From contig JAEWLN010000107.1 in the NCBI GenBank assembly GCA_023457535.1, forward strand, positions 1-6,244: DNA of 6,244 nt. Reading direction: 5' to 3'. A program made the position numbers and the translations under genes. The DNA is from Bacteroidota bacterium. GTDB taxonomy: Bacteria; Bacteroidota; Bacteroidia; Flavobacteriales; Flavobacteriaceae. Numbering within the stretch: the first letter of the stretch is position 1; each line of letters starts with the position of its first letter. Shown here in pieces: positions 5,506-6,244 of this stretch. The notes beneath the pieces were generated by a model. That model did not search any database and was not told the DNA's origin. It was given only the letters and a program-made list of their open reading frames with translations.

Positions 5506-6244
5506 CAAGACCAGTTTACATATCGGACACTAATTGCATTACCCCACTGGGTTTTGACACCGATGAGAATATCCGAAACATCGAGGCGGGTAAGTCGGGG
5601 ATTGCGCAAATCACAAATGATTGGATGCCCTCGCCCTACTTTTCCGCAGTTATTGATGATGCCGCAATCAATGAGCGATTCTCAGCGATTTCAGGCGATC
5701 ACTACACTAAATTGGAGAAGTTGCTTATAATGGCTTTAAATCCGATAGTCGGGCAATTTCCGCCGCGGACTGATGCGACGTTAATATTGTCGACCACCAA
5801 AGGAAATATTACCGCCTTGGCCGATCATAATGTTAAAAATGCAGAACTTTCTTTATTGGCGCGCAGGGTATCCGAATTTTTCGGAATCCGGTCAACGCCC
5901 ATCGTCATTTCGAATGCCTGTGTTTCCGGAGTGCTCGCCATTGCGACGGCAAAACGCATAATCCAGGCGGGTATTTGTAACGACGCCTACGTAGTCAGCG
6001 GCGATTTGGTTTCTGAATTTGTGCTGTCCGGATTCAATTCATTTCAGGCCATGAGCGAGGCGCCTTGCAAACCCTATTCGGCAAACAGGACGGGCGTAAA
6101 TCTTGGGGAAGCTGCTGCTGCGGTATATGTCACGGCAAATCCTGACCGCGCCAAAGTGCAAATTATTGGCGATGGCGCCATCAACGACGCCAACCACATA
6201 TCAGGACCGTCCCGCACCGGAGAAGGACTGGTGCGCAGTATCAC
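5502..6244 (+). CDS. Beta-ketoacyl-ACP synthase I/II type (FabF-like), partial, 3' end missing
   Basis: The frame from the ATG at 5502 stays open to the right edge and gives the first 247 residues of a KAS I/II-family ketosynthase, which elongates ACP-bound chains with malonyl-ACP. It begins with the fold-typical VYISDTNCITPLG (5-17). Cys140 in SNACVSG (codon 5919-5921) is the nucleophile. PYSANRTGVNLGEAAAAVYV (201-220) matches the FabF P-F-D-x-x-R-x-G-x-x-x-G-E-G-A block. NDANHIS (228-234) matches the FabF DAxH element. The two catalytic His regions of FabF (H303 and H340) would lie beyond the window. Cys140 compared with Cys163 in E. coli FabF points to a compact N-terminal half. The retained Cys argues against a chain-length-factor role, in which that Cys is usually lost. 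The start overlaps the thioesterase stop by four bases. Confidence 0.9.
   Translation, partial: MTRPVYISDTNCITPLGFDTDENIRNIEAGKSGIAQITNDWMPSPYFSAVIDDAAINERFSAISGDHYTKLEKLLIMALNPIVGQFPPRTDATLILSTTKGNITALADHNVKNAELSLLARRVSEFFGIRSTPIVISNACVSGVLAIATAKRIIQAGICNDAYVVSGDLVSEFVLSGFNSFQAMSEAPCKPYSANRTGVNLGEAAAAVYVTANPDRAKVQIIGDGAINDANHISGPSRTGEGLVRSI

Noticed and set aside
5502..6244. Chain-length factor instead of an active ketosynthase
   Set aside because: Cys140 is present in an SNACVSG context, whereas chain-length factors normally lack this Cys. The His residues beyond the window still need to be seen.

Overview
The window is one plus-strand block of nine genes, seven complete and one cut off at each edge. 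Together they look like the fatty-acid/polyketide-type core of a Bacteroidota aryl polyene or flexirubin-like pigment locus. Three things suggest Bacteroidota. First, no Shine-Dalgarno sequence is apparent ahead of the starts. Second, the base composition is near balanced to slightly AT-rich. Third, this gene set (KAS III, paired small hotdog dehydratases, a short HTH-like protein, a BtrH-type protein, an ABC-2 exporter, a 4HBT thioesterase and a KAS I/II) is, from memory, typical of flexirubin-type clusters in that phylum. The genus cannot be read from the window.

Layout. Positions 1-705 hold the C-terminal part of a FabH-like ketosynthase with its His and Asn catalytic residues; its nucleophile Cys lies upstream of the window. 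Positions 705-1136 and 1133-1606 hold two tandem paralogous hotdog-fold dehydratase-like proteins. A 39-base gap (1607-1645), the only one in the window, contains a short palindrome. Positions 1646-2050 encode a small conserved-looking protein with a putative helix-turn-helix C-terminus. Positions 2050-3048 encode a BtrH-like Cys/His/Asp acyltransferase candidate. Positions 3041-3808 and 3798-5078 encode an ABC-2 type transporter (ATPase, then permease). Positions 5053-5505 encode a YbgC/FcbC-like acyl thioesterase. From 5502 to the right edge runs the N-terminal part of a KAS I/II-type ketosynthase with an active-site Cys.

How they may work together. Ketosynthases and dehydratases would extend and dehydrate an ACP-bound chain. 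The thioesterase could release or proofread acyl chains. The BtrH-like protein could move a finished acyl group from ACP onto an acceptor, and the ABC-2 transporter could move the product or an intermediate across the inner membrane. Every junction except one is an overlap of 1 to 26 bases, so this is almost certainly one operon with translational coupling. The ACPs, ketoreductase, aryl-activating ligase, ammonia-lyase and dialkylresorcinol genes that would prove a flexirubin pathway are not in the window. The product assignment is therefore an inference from gene content. No RNA genes, CRISPR arrays, insertion sequences or clear terminators were seen.
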